A stretch of DNA of 22,827 bases from an uncultured Dermabacteraceae bacterium (GTDB taxonomy: Bacteria; Actinomycetota; Actinomycetes; Actinomycetales; Dermabacteraceae). Location of the stretch: the NCBI GenBank assembly GCA_943913905.1, contig CALTZZ010000023.1, positions 1 to 22,827 on the forward strand, given 5' to 3'. The position numbers and the translations under genes were made by a program. This document shows, one piece after another, positions 14,638-21,466 of the stretch (position 1 is the first letter of the stretch; every line of letters begins with the position of its first letter). The notes beneath the pieces are model-generated. The model saw only the letters and a program-made list of their open reading frames with translations, was not told where the DNA came from and did no database searches.

Positions 14638-15335
14638 CGCGAATACACCTTCCTTAACCTGTCAACGAGAGATTCACCGGCGGTATCGCGGAGCTCTTCC
14701 GGCAGAACGTCATCAACGATGCGTCCGCGGCGCATGAGGAGCGCTCGGTCCACGATCATTTCCACGTCTTGAACCATGTGAGTGGTGATCAGAAGGAGAC
14801 TCTCTGGCTCAAGGGACTCAATCACCACGCGCAGCGTGGCTTCCCGTGTAAGAGGGTCGACTCCCGAAATTGGCTCGTCGAGCAGATAAACGCGGGATCG
14901 CCGCGCCATCGTGAGCGCAATATGCGCCTTTTCCTGTTGACCTTTACTCAGCTCGTTCAGACGCCGCGATTCGTACACACCAAGCTCCGTTACGAGGTCG
15001 CGAGCTCGGTCCGCGTCAAAGTCTGGGTGGAATTCATGGAATGACCGGATGCAGTCACGGATGCGTCCTCGCGCGGGGAGCGCGGAGCGATCGGGGAGAT
15101 AACTGACCGCAAGCTTCGAGTCCACGCCTATGGGATGGCCGGCCACGGTGATGCTTCCCGAGTCCAGTGCTACTAGTCCCGCGATGGCCTTGAGTAGAGT
15201 GGATTTTCCGCATCCGTTTTCACCGATCAGCCCTACGATCGTGCCGGACTGGGCCGTAAAGCTGACGCCGTCGAGAGCCGATATTTGGCCATATTTTTTA
15301 TGAGCCCGGGAGACGTCAACGAGAGTTTCCGTCAC
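14634..15335 (-). CDS. ABC transporter ATP-binding protein of the YtrA-type operon
   Basis: A 233-residue ATPase subunit. Walker A is G38-ENGCGKS-T46, the ABC signature is degenerate but recognisable as LSKGQQEK (Gly replaced by Lys at the third position), Walker B is VYLLDEPISGVDP, and the switch His is in TTHMVQD. The start is a GTG at 15335, chosen because the ideal Shine-Dalgarno sequence AAAGGAGGT ends five bases before it; it overlaps the end of the regulator gene by 20 bases. Such a tight overlap indicates translation as a unit. With the permease it forms a homodimeric or 2+2 exporter of the BcrAB/YtrBC style, often linked to cell-envelope antibiotic stress. Confidence 0.92.
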   Translation of the reverse strand: MTETLVDVSRAHKKYGQISALDGVSFTAQSGTIVGLIGENGCGKSTLLKAIAGLVALDSGSITVAGHPIGVDSKLAVSYLPDRSALPARGRIRDCIRSFHEFHPDFDADRARDLVTELGVYESRRLNELSKGQQEKAHIALTMARRSRVYLLDEPISGVDPLTREATLRVVIESLEPESLLLITTHMVQDVEMIVDRALLMRRGRIVDDVLPEELRDTAGESLVDRLRKVYSR

Positions 15336-15711
15336 TGCGGACCTCCTTTGCTTCATAGTCTTCGAGCCTGCGCTCGAACAGAGTGCGAACGTCTGCGGTG
15401 GTGAGCCCCAGACCAATGAGTTGTTCGATTGTGCGATCTGCGAGAGCTGCGCTCTCGCTTTCCTTCAAGTGTTCGGCCGCGGATCCTGAGGCAAGAACCG
15501 TGCGCCCTGACGTGCGTTCACTTTGGGTATGCCCTCGGCGGTCCATCTCCGTGAGTGCTTTTTGAACCGTGTTCGGATTGACGCGATAGTGCACGGCAAG
15601 TTCGCGCGTGGAAGGGACGCGTTTCCCCGCTTCCCACTCCCCCGTGACAATCAGTCGTGTGAATTCCTCTACGAGCTGCAACCAGACTGGTCGTGAGTTA
15701 TCGAACTGCAT
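15316..15711 (-). CDS. GntR-family transcriptional regulator, YtrA subfamily
   Basis: A 131-residue DNA-binding repressor. The N-terminal winged helix-turn-helix is clear: PVWLQLVEEFTRLIVTGEW, AGKRVPSTRELAVHYRVNPNTVQKAL, then the wing. The effector domain is very short (about 60 residues, mostly two helices), the hallmark of the YtrA subfamily, which typically represses its own operon with an ABC transporter. The ATG at 15711 has AAGGGG a few bases upstream. The promoter region contains a large dyad (15728-15753), strongly suggesting self-repression. It is the first gene of a three-gene operon with the ATPase and permease. Confidence 0.94.
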   Translation of the reverse strand: MQFDNSRPVWLQLVEEFTRLIVTGEWEAGKRVPSTRELAVHYRVNPNTVQKALTEMDRRGHTQSERTSGRTVLASGSAAEHLKESESAALADRTIEQLIGLGLTTADVRTLFERRLEDYEAKEVRSDGNSR

Positions 15712-15727
15712 GCCACCCCTTTCGCCC

Positions 15728-15753
15728 TACTGTATTAGGGTAGCAATACAGTA
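15728..15753. promoter_or_regulatory. Operator dyad of the YtrA-type regulator
   Basis: TACTGTATT (15728-15736) and AATACAGTA (15745-15753) are perfect 9-bp inverted copies separated by eight bases, centred 30 bases upstream of the regulator start codon. All plausible -10 hexamers for the operon (TACTGT, TACCCT, TACAGT on the minus strand) lie inside it, so a bound dimer would block transcription. A further partial half-site ACACAGT follows at 15754-15760. Confidence 0.8.
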
Positions 15754-15760
15754 ACACAGT

Positions 15761-15779
15761 TGCCGTCGGCGCGACGGCA
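15761..15779. repeat. 7-bp inverted repeat between the ettA terminator and the regulator promoter
   Basis: TGCCGTC (15761-15767) and GACGGCA (15773-15779) flank five bases. It sits eight bases from the operator dyad and three from the terminator T-run; a second regulator site or a small hairpin are both possible. Confidence 0.4.
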
Positions 15780-15781
15780 TG

Positions 15782-15815
15782 AAAAAGCCCGGGACACCTT
15801 TCGGCATCCCGGGCT
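15782..15815 (-). terminator. Intrinsic terminator downstream of ettA
   Basis: On the minus strand a 9-bp perfect GC-rich stem (AGCCCGGGA / TCCCGGGCT, 15786-15794 with 15807-15815) and a 12-base loop are followed by TTTTT (15786-15782). It is the best intrinsic terminator in the window. It lies 160 bases beyond the ettA stop codon, unusually far. Confidence 0.9.
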
Positions 15816-15975
15816 CAATCCGGTGTTTGCTGCGCTCACCCCCTCACTCGCCTCAGCTACGCCGCGTACACGCGGCGCGCATTCGGCTCACTCGGGTGTT
15901 AGTCGCGCGAGTTCATCGAACACTCAACGCACTCCCCTCGCCTCGACCTCGAACGCAAGCGTTCGGGCACTCGAC
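15816..15975 (-). other. Structured 3' region of ettA or small RNA candidate
   Basis: No convincing coding frame is present between the ettA stop and its terminator. On the minus strand two compact hairpins stand in line before the terminator stem: CGAACG-N4-CGTTCG (15950-15965) and CGCCGCG-N4-CGCGGCG (15860-15877), each with a four-base loop. GAGGCGAG occurs twice (minus strand). Either a long 3' UTR or an independent small RNA ending at the terminator would explain this. Confidence 0.4.
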
Positions 15976-17658
15976 TCAGTCGCGCGTCAAACGACGGTGC
16001 GTCACGCGATGCGGACGCGCCGCTTCCTCGCCAAGACGATCCACCTTGTTCTTCTCATACGCCTCAAAGTTGCCCTCGAACCAGTACCAGTTCGACGGAT
16101 TCTCCGGCGTACCCTCGTACGCCAGGATGTGAGTCGCAACGCGATCCAGGAACCAGCGATCGTGCGAAACCACCACGGCGCAACCGGGGAAGTTAAGCAG
16201 CGCGTTTTCCAGCGAGCTCAGGGTCTGCACATCGAGGTCGTTGGTCGGCTCGTCCAAAAGCAGGAGGTTGCCGCCCTGCTTGAGCGTGAGCGCAAGGTTC
16301 AAACGGTTGCGCTCACCGCCCGAGAGCACGCCGGCCTTTTTCTGCTGATCCGGGCCCTTGAAGCCGAACTGCGACACGTAGGCGCGCGACGGGATCTCCA
16401 CCTTGCCCACCTGGATGAAGTCGTGGCCTTCGCTCACGACCTCCCACAGCGTCTTCTCCGGGTCGATGTTCTCGCGGTTCTGGTCCACGTAGCTGATCTG
16501 AACGGTCTCACCGATCTTCAGCTCGCCAGCGTCGAGCGGTTCGAGCCCCACGAGCGTCTTGAACAGAGTGGTCTTACCAACACCGTTCGGGCCAATCACA
16601 CCGACGATGCCGTTTGGCGGCAGCGAGAAGCTCAGGCCGTCGATCAGAACGCGGTCGCCGAACCCCTTCTTCAGGTCCTTCGCGTTGATCACTACATTGC
16701 CCAGGCGCGGGCCCGGCGGGATCGTGATCTCTTCGAAGTCGAGCTTGCGCATCGACTCGGCTTCCTTCGCCATCTCCTCATAGCGAGCCAGACGGGCCTT
16801 CGACTTCGCCTGGCGTCCCTTCGAGTTCGAACGCACCCATTCGAGCTCTTCCTTCAAACGCTTCTGCAGCTTCTGGTCCTTCTTGCCCTGAACATTGAGG
16901 CGTTCCTGTTTCTTCTCGAGGTATGTCGAGTAGTTGCCCTCGTATGGGTAGAGGTGGCCGCGGTCCACTTCGGCGATCCACTCGGCAACGTGGTCCAGGA
17001 AGTAGCGGTCGTGGGTAATCGCAATGACGGCGCCCTCGTACGACTGCAAGTGGTTTTCGAGCCACAGCACGGATTCTGCGTCCAGGTGGTTCGTGGGCTC
17101 GTCAAGCAGCAGCAGATCAGGCTTCTGGAGGAGCAGCTTGCACAACGCAACACGGCGCCGCTCGCCACCGGAGAGGTGCGTGACCTGCTCATCGCCGGGA
17201 GGGCAGCGCAGAGCGTCCATCGCCTGCTCGAGTTGCGAATCGAGATCCCAGCCGTTCGCGGCGTCAATCTCGGACTGAAGCGTTCCCATTTCTGCCATGA
17301 GCGCGTCGAAGTCGGCGTCGGGCTCGCCCATTTCTTCGCCGATCTCATTGAAACGCTGCACCTTCTGGTACAGGTCTCCCATGCCTTCCTGCACGTTCTC
17401 CAGGACGGTCTTCGATTCGTTCAGCGGCGGCTCCTGCAAAAGGATGCCCACGCTGTAGCCGGGGCTCAAGCGCGCTTCACCGTTGCTCGGCTCGTCGAGC
17501 CCCGCCATGATCTTCAGAATCGTGGACTTACCGGCACCGTTCGGGCCCACCATGCCGATCTTGGCGCCCGGGTAGAAGCTCATCGTGACGTCGTCAAGGA
17601 TGAGCTTGTCGCCCACCTGCTTGCGCGCCTTATACATGGTGTAAATAAACTCTGCCAA
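15976..17658 (-). CDS. ettA: Energy-dependent translational throttle protein (ABC-F)
   Basis: ATPase that binds the ribosomal E site and gates the first elongation steps according to ATP supply. The 560-residue product has two ABC cassettes without membrane segments. The first Walker A is G38-PNGAGKS-T46 with signature LSGGERRRVAL and LLLLDEPTNHLDAES; the second Walker A contains Lys362 (GPNGVGKTT), with LSGGERNRLNL and LLLLDEPTNDLD. Between them lies the coiled, basic linker and the long arm typical of EttA (KKQERLNVQGKKDQKLQKRL). The start is a TTG at 17658, because family members begin AEFIYTM exactly here and GGGAGAG lies just upstream; an in-frame GTG at 17670 is the alternative. A possible promoter and 5' hairpin precede it. 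Confidence 0.95.
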   Translation of the reverse strand: MAEFIYTMYKARKQVGDKLILDDVTMSFYPGAKIGMVGPNGAGKSTILKIMAGLDEPSNGEARLSPGYSVGILLQEPPLNESKTVLENVQEGMGDLYQKVQRFNEIGEEMGEPDADFDALMAEMGTLQSEIDAANGWDLDSQLEQAMDALRCPPGDEQVTHLSGGERRRVALCKLLLQKPDLLLLDEPTNHLDAESVLWLENHLQSYEGAVIAITHDRYFLDHVAEWIAEVDRGHLYPYEGNYSTYLEKKQERLNVQGKKDQKLQKRLKEELEWVRSNSKGRQAKSKARLARYEEMAKEAESMRKLDFEEITIPPGPRLGNVVINAKDLKKGFGDRVLIDGLSFSLPPNGIVGVIGPNGVGKTTLFKTLVGLEPLDAGELKIGETVQISYVDQNRENIDPEKTLWEVVSEGHDFIQVGKVEIPSRAYVSQFGFKGPDQQKKAGVLSGGERNRLNLALTLKQGGNLLLLDEPTNDLDVQTLSSLENALLNFPGCAVVVSHDRWFLDRVATHILAYEGTPENPSNWYWFEGNFEAYEKNKVDRLGEEAARPHRVTHRRLTRD

Positions 17659-17684
17659 CGTCTCTCCCACATGTGAGTTCGGTT

Positions 17685-17722
17685 TTGTGCCCGCGTTCGC
17701 AGGCACAACGTTTCCAAGTCTA
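17685..17722 (-). promoter_or_regulatory. Promoter -10 box and 5' UTR hairpin of ettA
   Basis: On the minus strand TAGACT (17722-17717) is a likely -10 box, placing the transcription start near 17710. Directly after it an interrupted inverted repeat begins: TTGTGCC-C-GCG-TT-CGC-A-GGCACAA (17685-17708). The mRNA would thus start with a hairpin, about 27 bases before the TTG start codon. Either an mRNA-stabilising or translation-tuning structure, or an operator. Confidence 0.45.
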
Positions 17723-17778
17723 GCCGGGACGGATCGCTCGGATTCGGCGTCCCTGTGCATCCCGTTCCCGGGGTGTTC

Positions 17779-17799
17779 GTTGAGCGGTCAGTCGAGCGG
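17779..17799. repeat. Short tandem duplication at the HAD gene stop codon
   Basis: GTTGAGCGG (17779-17787) and GTCGAGCGG (17791-17799) match at 8 of 9 positions with a 12-base period; the three bases between them are the stop codon (17790-17788, minus strand). Short, so chance is possible. Confidence 0.4.
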
Positions 17800-18543
17800 C
17801 AGCCCGCGTTCCGTCAGGATTGTGCGTGCCAGCTCCCATCCGGGGGCCGACGTCTGCTCATCCTCGTTGCGTCCGCCGTCGGCGTGGGCGTGGGTGTACG
17901 GGTCTTCGCCGTTGCTCGCCGCATCGCCATTGCGGGGCCACAGGTGGGCGTCGATTCCGAGCGCCTGCGCCGCTTCCACGTTCTCACGGACGTCGTCGAA
18001 GAAAATCACGTTGCCTGGACGGCTCACTCCCCCTGTCTCGTGCGCGACGGAGTCCAAGACGATCTCGAAGATTTCACGCTCGGGTTTAACTACGCCTTCT
18101 TCGGCACTGATGAGCGCAAATGCGAATGCTTCGAACCATTCCTGTTCACGGAGGTACTCGCCAAACGCTTTCGACGTGTTCGAGAGGAGCACGAGGCGCA
18201 CCCCGCTGCGGGCCAGGTCATGAAGAAGTTCGCGTGAGCCGCGTGCGAGCACGCCCCAATAGTGGTTGTCGGCGTCTTGCAATGCCAGGGCTTCGTCTGC
18301 GCTCGGGTCGGCGATGCCGGCTGCCGCGCATACTCCCGCCCAGTACTGGTCGAGTGTCAAGGCTCCAGCATCGTACTGTTTGCGCGCACCCCAATAGGCG
18401 TCTCGCACAGCATCGAGGTCCCCGCCCACCTCGCGGTGAATGCTGGGAATTGGGTCGAAGCCTTCGGACATCACACCGCCGTAGTCGAAAACGACGGTGA
18501 GCTGTTTGACCGGGTCGGCGCCTTGCTTTCGTTTCCGTGCCAT
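17788..18543 (-). CDS. HAD-superfamily hydrolase, subfamily IA
   Basis: A 251-residue haloacid dehalogenase-like phosphatase. Motif I is VVFDYGGVM: nucleophile Asp20 is present, but the usual second Asp (DxD) is Gly22, as in the YihX/epoxide-hydrolase-N-terminal-like group (FDxGGV). Motif II is LLSNTS, motif III Lys is in VVKPEREIF, motif IV is VIFFDDVRENV. A helical cap of about 80 residues sits between motifs I and II. The C-terminal 35 residues are acidic, His- and Asp-rich and probably flexible. The ATG at 18543 has AAAGGAG seven bases upstream. It lies 46 bases after the PDZ/Lon-like gene and is probably co-transcribed. The substrate is unknown; loss of the second Asp makes phosphotransfer chemistry less certain. 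Confidence 0.88.
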   Translation of the reverse strand: MARKRKQGADPVKQLTVVFDYGGVMSEGFDPIPSIHREVGGDLDAVRDAYWGARKQYDAGALTLDQYWAGVCAAAGIADPSADEALALQDADNHYWGVLARGSRELLHDLARSGVRLVLLSNTSKAFGEYLREQEWFEAFAFALISAEEGVVKPEREIFEIVLDSVAHETGGVSRPGNVIFFDDVRENVEAAQALGIDAHLWPRNGDAASNGEDPYTHAHADGGRNEDEQTSAPGWELARTILTERGLPLD

Positions 18544-18554
18544 CGCTTTACTCC

Positions 18555-18591
18555 TTTATGCCGCCTGCATCCGCTTTATTCCGCCTGCATC
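18555..18591. repeat. 17-bp tandem duplication at the PDZ gene stop codon
   Basis: TTTATGCCGCCTGCATC (18555-18571) and TTTATTCCGCCTGCATC (18575-18591) match at 16 of 17 positions with a 20-base period. One copy contains two bases of the PDZ-gene stop codon; on the minus strand the other ends in ATAAAGGAG, the Shine-Dalgarno region of the HAD gene. Confidence 0.8.
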
Positions 18592-19693
18592 AACCGCAGG
18601 TGGGAAGCCCCGTGGTTGAGCCTTTCGATGCAATGTGTTCAACCGCGTCTTTCGCGTCGTCGAAGGTTGACACAGCGACCACGTTGAGGCCGTCGGGCAC
18701 GTGCCCCGCCACTTCGCTGCAATTGTCTTTGGGCGCGAGGAAGAAGGCCGCCCCATCGCTCTTGGCACCCACGAGTTTCTGGCGGATTCCGCCGATGGGC
18801 CCAACCTCACCGGCTTCCGTGATTGTTCCGGTCCCGGCAATCTTTTTGCCTCCGGTGAGGTCGCCGGGGGTCATGTCGTCGTAAATTCCGAGCGAAAACA
18901 TGAGGCCCGCGCTCGGACCACCGATTCCTTCCACCGCGAGGTTGACTTTAACCGGGAACTCGAAGCCTTCAGACAACACGATTCCCATCACCGAGCGCCC
19001 GCCCTCCTGCTTGGTGGGAACGCTCAAGGTCCGTTCTTTCCCTTTGCGCTTGACCTTCATGGTCACGTCAGATCCCGGCGGTGTGGCACCCGCGATCGCA
19101 ACGTACTCCTCAACCGAGGTCGCCGTCTTTCCATTAACCGAAAGCACAATGTCTCCGGCCTCCACGATGCCGTGGGCGGGCCCGTCCGTACGAACCCCCG
19201 AGACCCCCACGTTCTTCGTGTACGTGATGCCCTGCTCGCGCAGCGCGACCGCGACTGCCTCTTGCTGCGAGGTGCTCATCTGCACCGTGTTCATGAGGCG
19301 CGTGCCTTCCGCATCATCCGTATCGGGATACAGCGCCTCCACCGGGGCAACTGACTCAGACGAATTGAACCATGCGGCAAACACGGCCGGTAAGCGAACA
19401 GAACTCCCCGGAGCACCTTGGACCGCCACGGTCGTGAGGCGAAGCTCGCCCGACGTCTTCTGCGACTGCGCCCCGCTGACGTTTAGCACGTCCTTTCCCT
19501 CGAACTCACCGAGGACGTTGACCGTGGGACCAGCGGACTGGACAACGTACGGGACGGGGACCACGCTCGCACCGAGCGTCATGACAGCAAGCGTCACCAT
19601 CGACACCAGTGCAATCACGGAACGGGCGCGATAACGCCGTGGATTGGTCACGCCATCGGGGACGGCGCTGTTGTTCAGCGAGGACTTTTTCAC
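18590..19693 (-). CDS. PDZ and Lon-like (S16) serine protease, YlbL/Rv3194c type
   Basis: A 367-residue membrane-anchored protein. A signal anchor spans about residues 24-50, followed by an extracytoplasmic region, a PDZ domain (about 155-225, with GIVEAGDIVLSVNG) and a Lon-type proteolytic domain at the C-terminus. The catalytic dyad is Ser261 in GGPSAG and Lys306 in GGIRQKL, matching the Ser-Lys arrangement of Lon. The start is a GTG at 19693 preceded by GACAAT and six bases, a possible leaderless start. It is divergent from the DUF2342 gene, the same arrangement as Rv3194c/Rv3195 in mycobacteria. It probably cleaves or monitors envelope proteins; the target is unknown. The HAD gene follows downstream. 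Confidence 0.92.
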   Translation of the reverse strand: MKKSSLNNSAVPDGVTNPRRYRARSVIALVSMVTLAVMTLGASVVPVPYVVQSAGPTVNVLGEFEGKDVLNVSGAQSQKTSGELRLTTVAVQGAPGSSVRLPAVFAAWFNSSESVAPVEALYPDTDDAEGTRLMNTVQMSTSQQEAVAVALREQGITYTKNVGVSGVRTDGPAHGIVEAGDIVLSVNGKTATSVEEYVAIAGATPPGSDVTMKVKRKGKERTLSVPTKQEGGRSVMGIVLSEGFEFPVKVNLAVEGIGGPSAGLMFSLGIYDDMTPGDLTGGKKIAGTGTITEAGEVGPIGGIRQKLVGAKSDGAAFFLAPKDNCSEVAGHVPDGLNVVAVSTFDDAKDAVEHIASKGSTTGLPTCG

Positions 19694-19699
19694 CCCCGC

Positions 19700-19705
19700 A
19701 TTGTC
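19700..19705 (-). promoter_or_regulatory. Possible -10 box of the PDZ/Lon-like gene
   Basis: On the minus strand GACAAT is followed by GCGGGG and the GTG start. It deviates from TANNNT at its first base, so it is weaker than the other boxes listed. Confidence 0.4.
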
Positions 19706-19767
19706 TCAAACTTCGCGCCCTGCGCGAACAAGAGCCCAGCACCCACCACACACAGGAACGTGATCGC

Positions 19768-19807
19768 TACGCTAGAGGGCACGCGCCGACACCCACGCAT
19801 TGAGGAG
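19768..19807 (+). promoter_or_regulatory. Promoter and ribosome binding site of the DUF2342 gene
   Basis: TACGCT (19768-19773) is a plausible -10 box giving a start near 19780. GAGGAG (19802-19807) lies six bases before the GTG at 19814 and decides that start over the upstream in-frame codons from 19760. This gene therefore has a leader, unlike its divergent neighbour. Confidence 0.55.
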
Positions 19808-19813
19808 CGAATC

Positions 19814-21466
19814 GTGACGAGTAACCCCGACGAAGAAAACCTGCGCAAATTCCTCGAGGAGGTATTCCAGGGACAGCTCCCGCCCGGTGCCCTCGACGGA
19901 ATGGACCTCGGCGAGCTCGCGCAGCAGGCCGGCCTTCCGTCGGACCCGGCAATGTTGAGAATGGCTGCTCTCCAGATGCAGTCACTATTCGCTGCCGGTG
20001 GAGACGGCCCAGTGAATTGGAAGATCGGGCATGACCTTGCGCGCCAGGTGGCCTCGGGCACCGTCACCATGGTTCCCGGCAATGCCCTGCCGCAGGCCGG
20101 AGGCACCTCGATCGGGACCCAAGGTGACCCGCAGGTGACTCCCGAGACCGAACGCGCCTTGACCGAGGCCGGCAACGTGGCAGCCATGTGGCTCGCCTCC
20201 GAAACATCATTCGACGTGGTGAGCACAAGCGTGGAGTGCTGGAGCCGCGGCACCTGGGTCAACCGCACCCTCCCCCGGTGGCAGAAGATTGTGGAACCGG
20301 TTGCTCAGTACATGGCGGAAGCCATTGGCGATGCGATGGCCAAACAGCTGGGCGCTGCCGGTGCCGACAATCCTCTTGCAGCGATGGGCATGGGCGATCC
20401 ACGCGACATGATGAAGAAGATGGGCGGAACTATGTTCGGCCTACAGTTTGGCCATGCAATCGGGTCGATCGCACGTGATGCTCTGGGCGTCACCGACCTG
20501 TCACTGCCGCTGTGGAGCCTCTACAACCCGGTCATTGTTCCCGCCAACGTTGACGACCTCCTGCACGACACCGACCTGGACACCAACGCGGCGCACATCT
20601 TCCTGACCGCGCGCGAAATCGCACACCAGACCCTGTTCAAGTCTGCCCCATGGCTTCCAGAACACCTCTTCACTGCCGTGGAAGGCTACGCCCGCGGAAT
20701 CACACTCGATCTTTCCTCGCTCGAAGAGAAAATGCAGGACTTCGACGTCAGTAATCCGTCGTCCCTCAGCGCCATCAGCCCCGAGGAAATGTTCACGTTC
20801 ACACGCGATGAGTCGCAGGAACGTGCGCTGACCGAACTCACGACCACACTCGCACTCATTGAAGGATGGGTAGACCTGGTCGTCACCCGCTCCCTCGACG
20901 GCAAGCTGCCCCGCGTGGACGCGATGCGCGAACTTATGCGCCGTCGCCGAGCAACCGGCGGGCAGGCAGAGGACATGCTCACTCACCTCGTGGGAATCGA
21001 CGTGCGCCCGCGCCTTGTGCGTGAGGCATACGCCTGGTGGGAATCCGTGCTCGACACCGAAGGTATGGACGGCCGCGACAATGTGTGGGCCCACCCGGAT
21101 CTCCTCCCCTCCCCTGAAGTGCTGAGCGGAAAGCCTCAAGCCCCGCAGACACCGACCACCGACGACGATGCCGACGGCGACGGACTTCCCGACCTCCCCG
21201 CTTTCACGTCGATGAATGCGGCGTCGCCAGAATTCGACGAAGAACTGCGGAAACTGCTGGACGGCGACTTGCCTGACGCGCCAAGCGAGGCAGACACCTC
21301 AGGGAAGAGCGACAGCTCCACCGAGTCCGACGGTCCCGGTGAATCCGACGGCTCCGACGCATCCGACAGTTCCGGTAAGTCCGACGGCTCCGGCGAATCC
21401 GATGATTCCGACGATCCTGATGACCCCGGCGATCTGTCGGGCCCCACACCGGACGGGCAGCGGTGA
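19814..21466 (+). CDS. Zincin-like metalloprotease of the DUF2342 family
   Basis: A 550-residue cytoplasmic protein (no signal peptide or membrane helix) of the actinobacterial zincin-like family that includes Rv3195. The N-terminal part has a Met/Gln-rich segment (ALQMQSLFA) and a helical GMFGLQFGHAIG-like region (about residues 190-220). The presumed zinc helix is R267-E-I-A-H271, with EGWVD at 350-354 as possible third-ligand motif; note Arg in place of the first His of HExxH. The last 70 residues are a low-complexity Ser/Asp/Gly tail. The GTG start at 19814 follows GAGGAG. It is divergent from the PDZ/Lon-like gene and overlaps the Nudix gene by four bases (GTGA). Proteolytic activity is inferred from the family name only. 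Confidence 0.9.
   Translation: MTSNPDEENLRKFLEEVFQGQLPPGALDGMDLGELAQQAGLPSDPAMLRMAALQMQSLFAAGGDGPVNWKIGHDLARQVASGTVTMVPGNALPQAGGTSIGTQGDPQVTPETERALTEAGNVAAMWLASETSFDVVSTSVECWSRGTWVNRTLPRWQKIVEPVAQYMAEAIGDAMAKQLGAAGADNPLAAMGMGDPRDMMKKMGGTMFGLQFGHAIGSIARDALGVTDLSLPLWSLYNPVIVPANVDDLLHDTDLDTNAAHIFLTAREIAHQTLFKSAPWLPEHLFTAVEGYARGITLDLSSLEEKMQDFDVSNPSSLSAISPEEMFTFTRDESQERALTELTTTLALIEGWVDLVVTRSLDGKLPRVDAMRELMRRRRATGGQAEDMLTHLVGIDVRPRLVREAYAWWESVLDTEGMDGRDNVWAHPDLLPSPEVLSGKPQAPQTPTTDDDADGDGLPDLPAFTSMNAASPEFDEELRKLLDGDLPDAPSEADTSGKSDSSTESDGPGESDGSDASDSSGKSDGSGESDDSDDPDDPGDLSGPTPDGQR
21338..21409 (+). repeat. 18-bp coding repeat, hexapeptide (G/D)xSD(G/D/S)S
   Basis: Within the tail of the DUF2342 gene four 18-base units encode GESDGS, DASDSS, GKSDGS and GESDDS. 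They form the most regular part of a disordered acidic tail that runs from about 21290 to the stop codon. Confidence 0.75.

Noticed and set aside
15760..17676. 638-codon open frame antisense to ettA
   Set aside because: The translation is Leu/Val/Arg/His-rich without family motifs, while the minus strand encodes both ABC cassettes; it also runs through a terminator and a promoter dyad.
17659..17760. N-terminal extension of the ettA frame
   Set aside because: Family members start with AEFIYTM; the extension covers the candidate promoter and hairpin and has no ribosome binding site.
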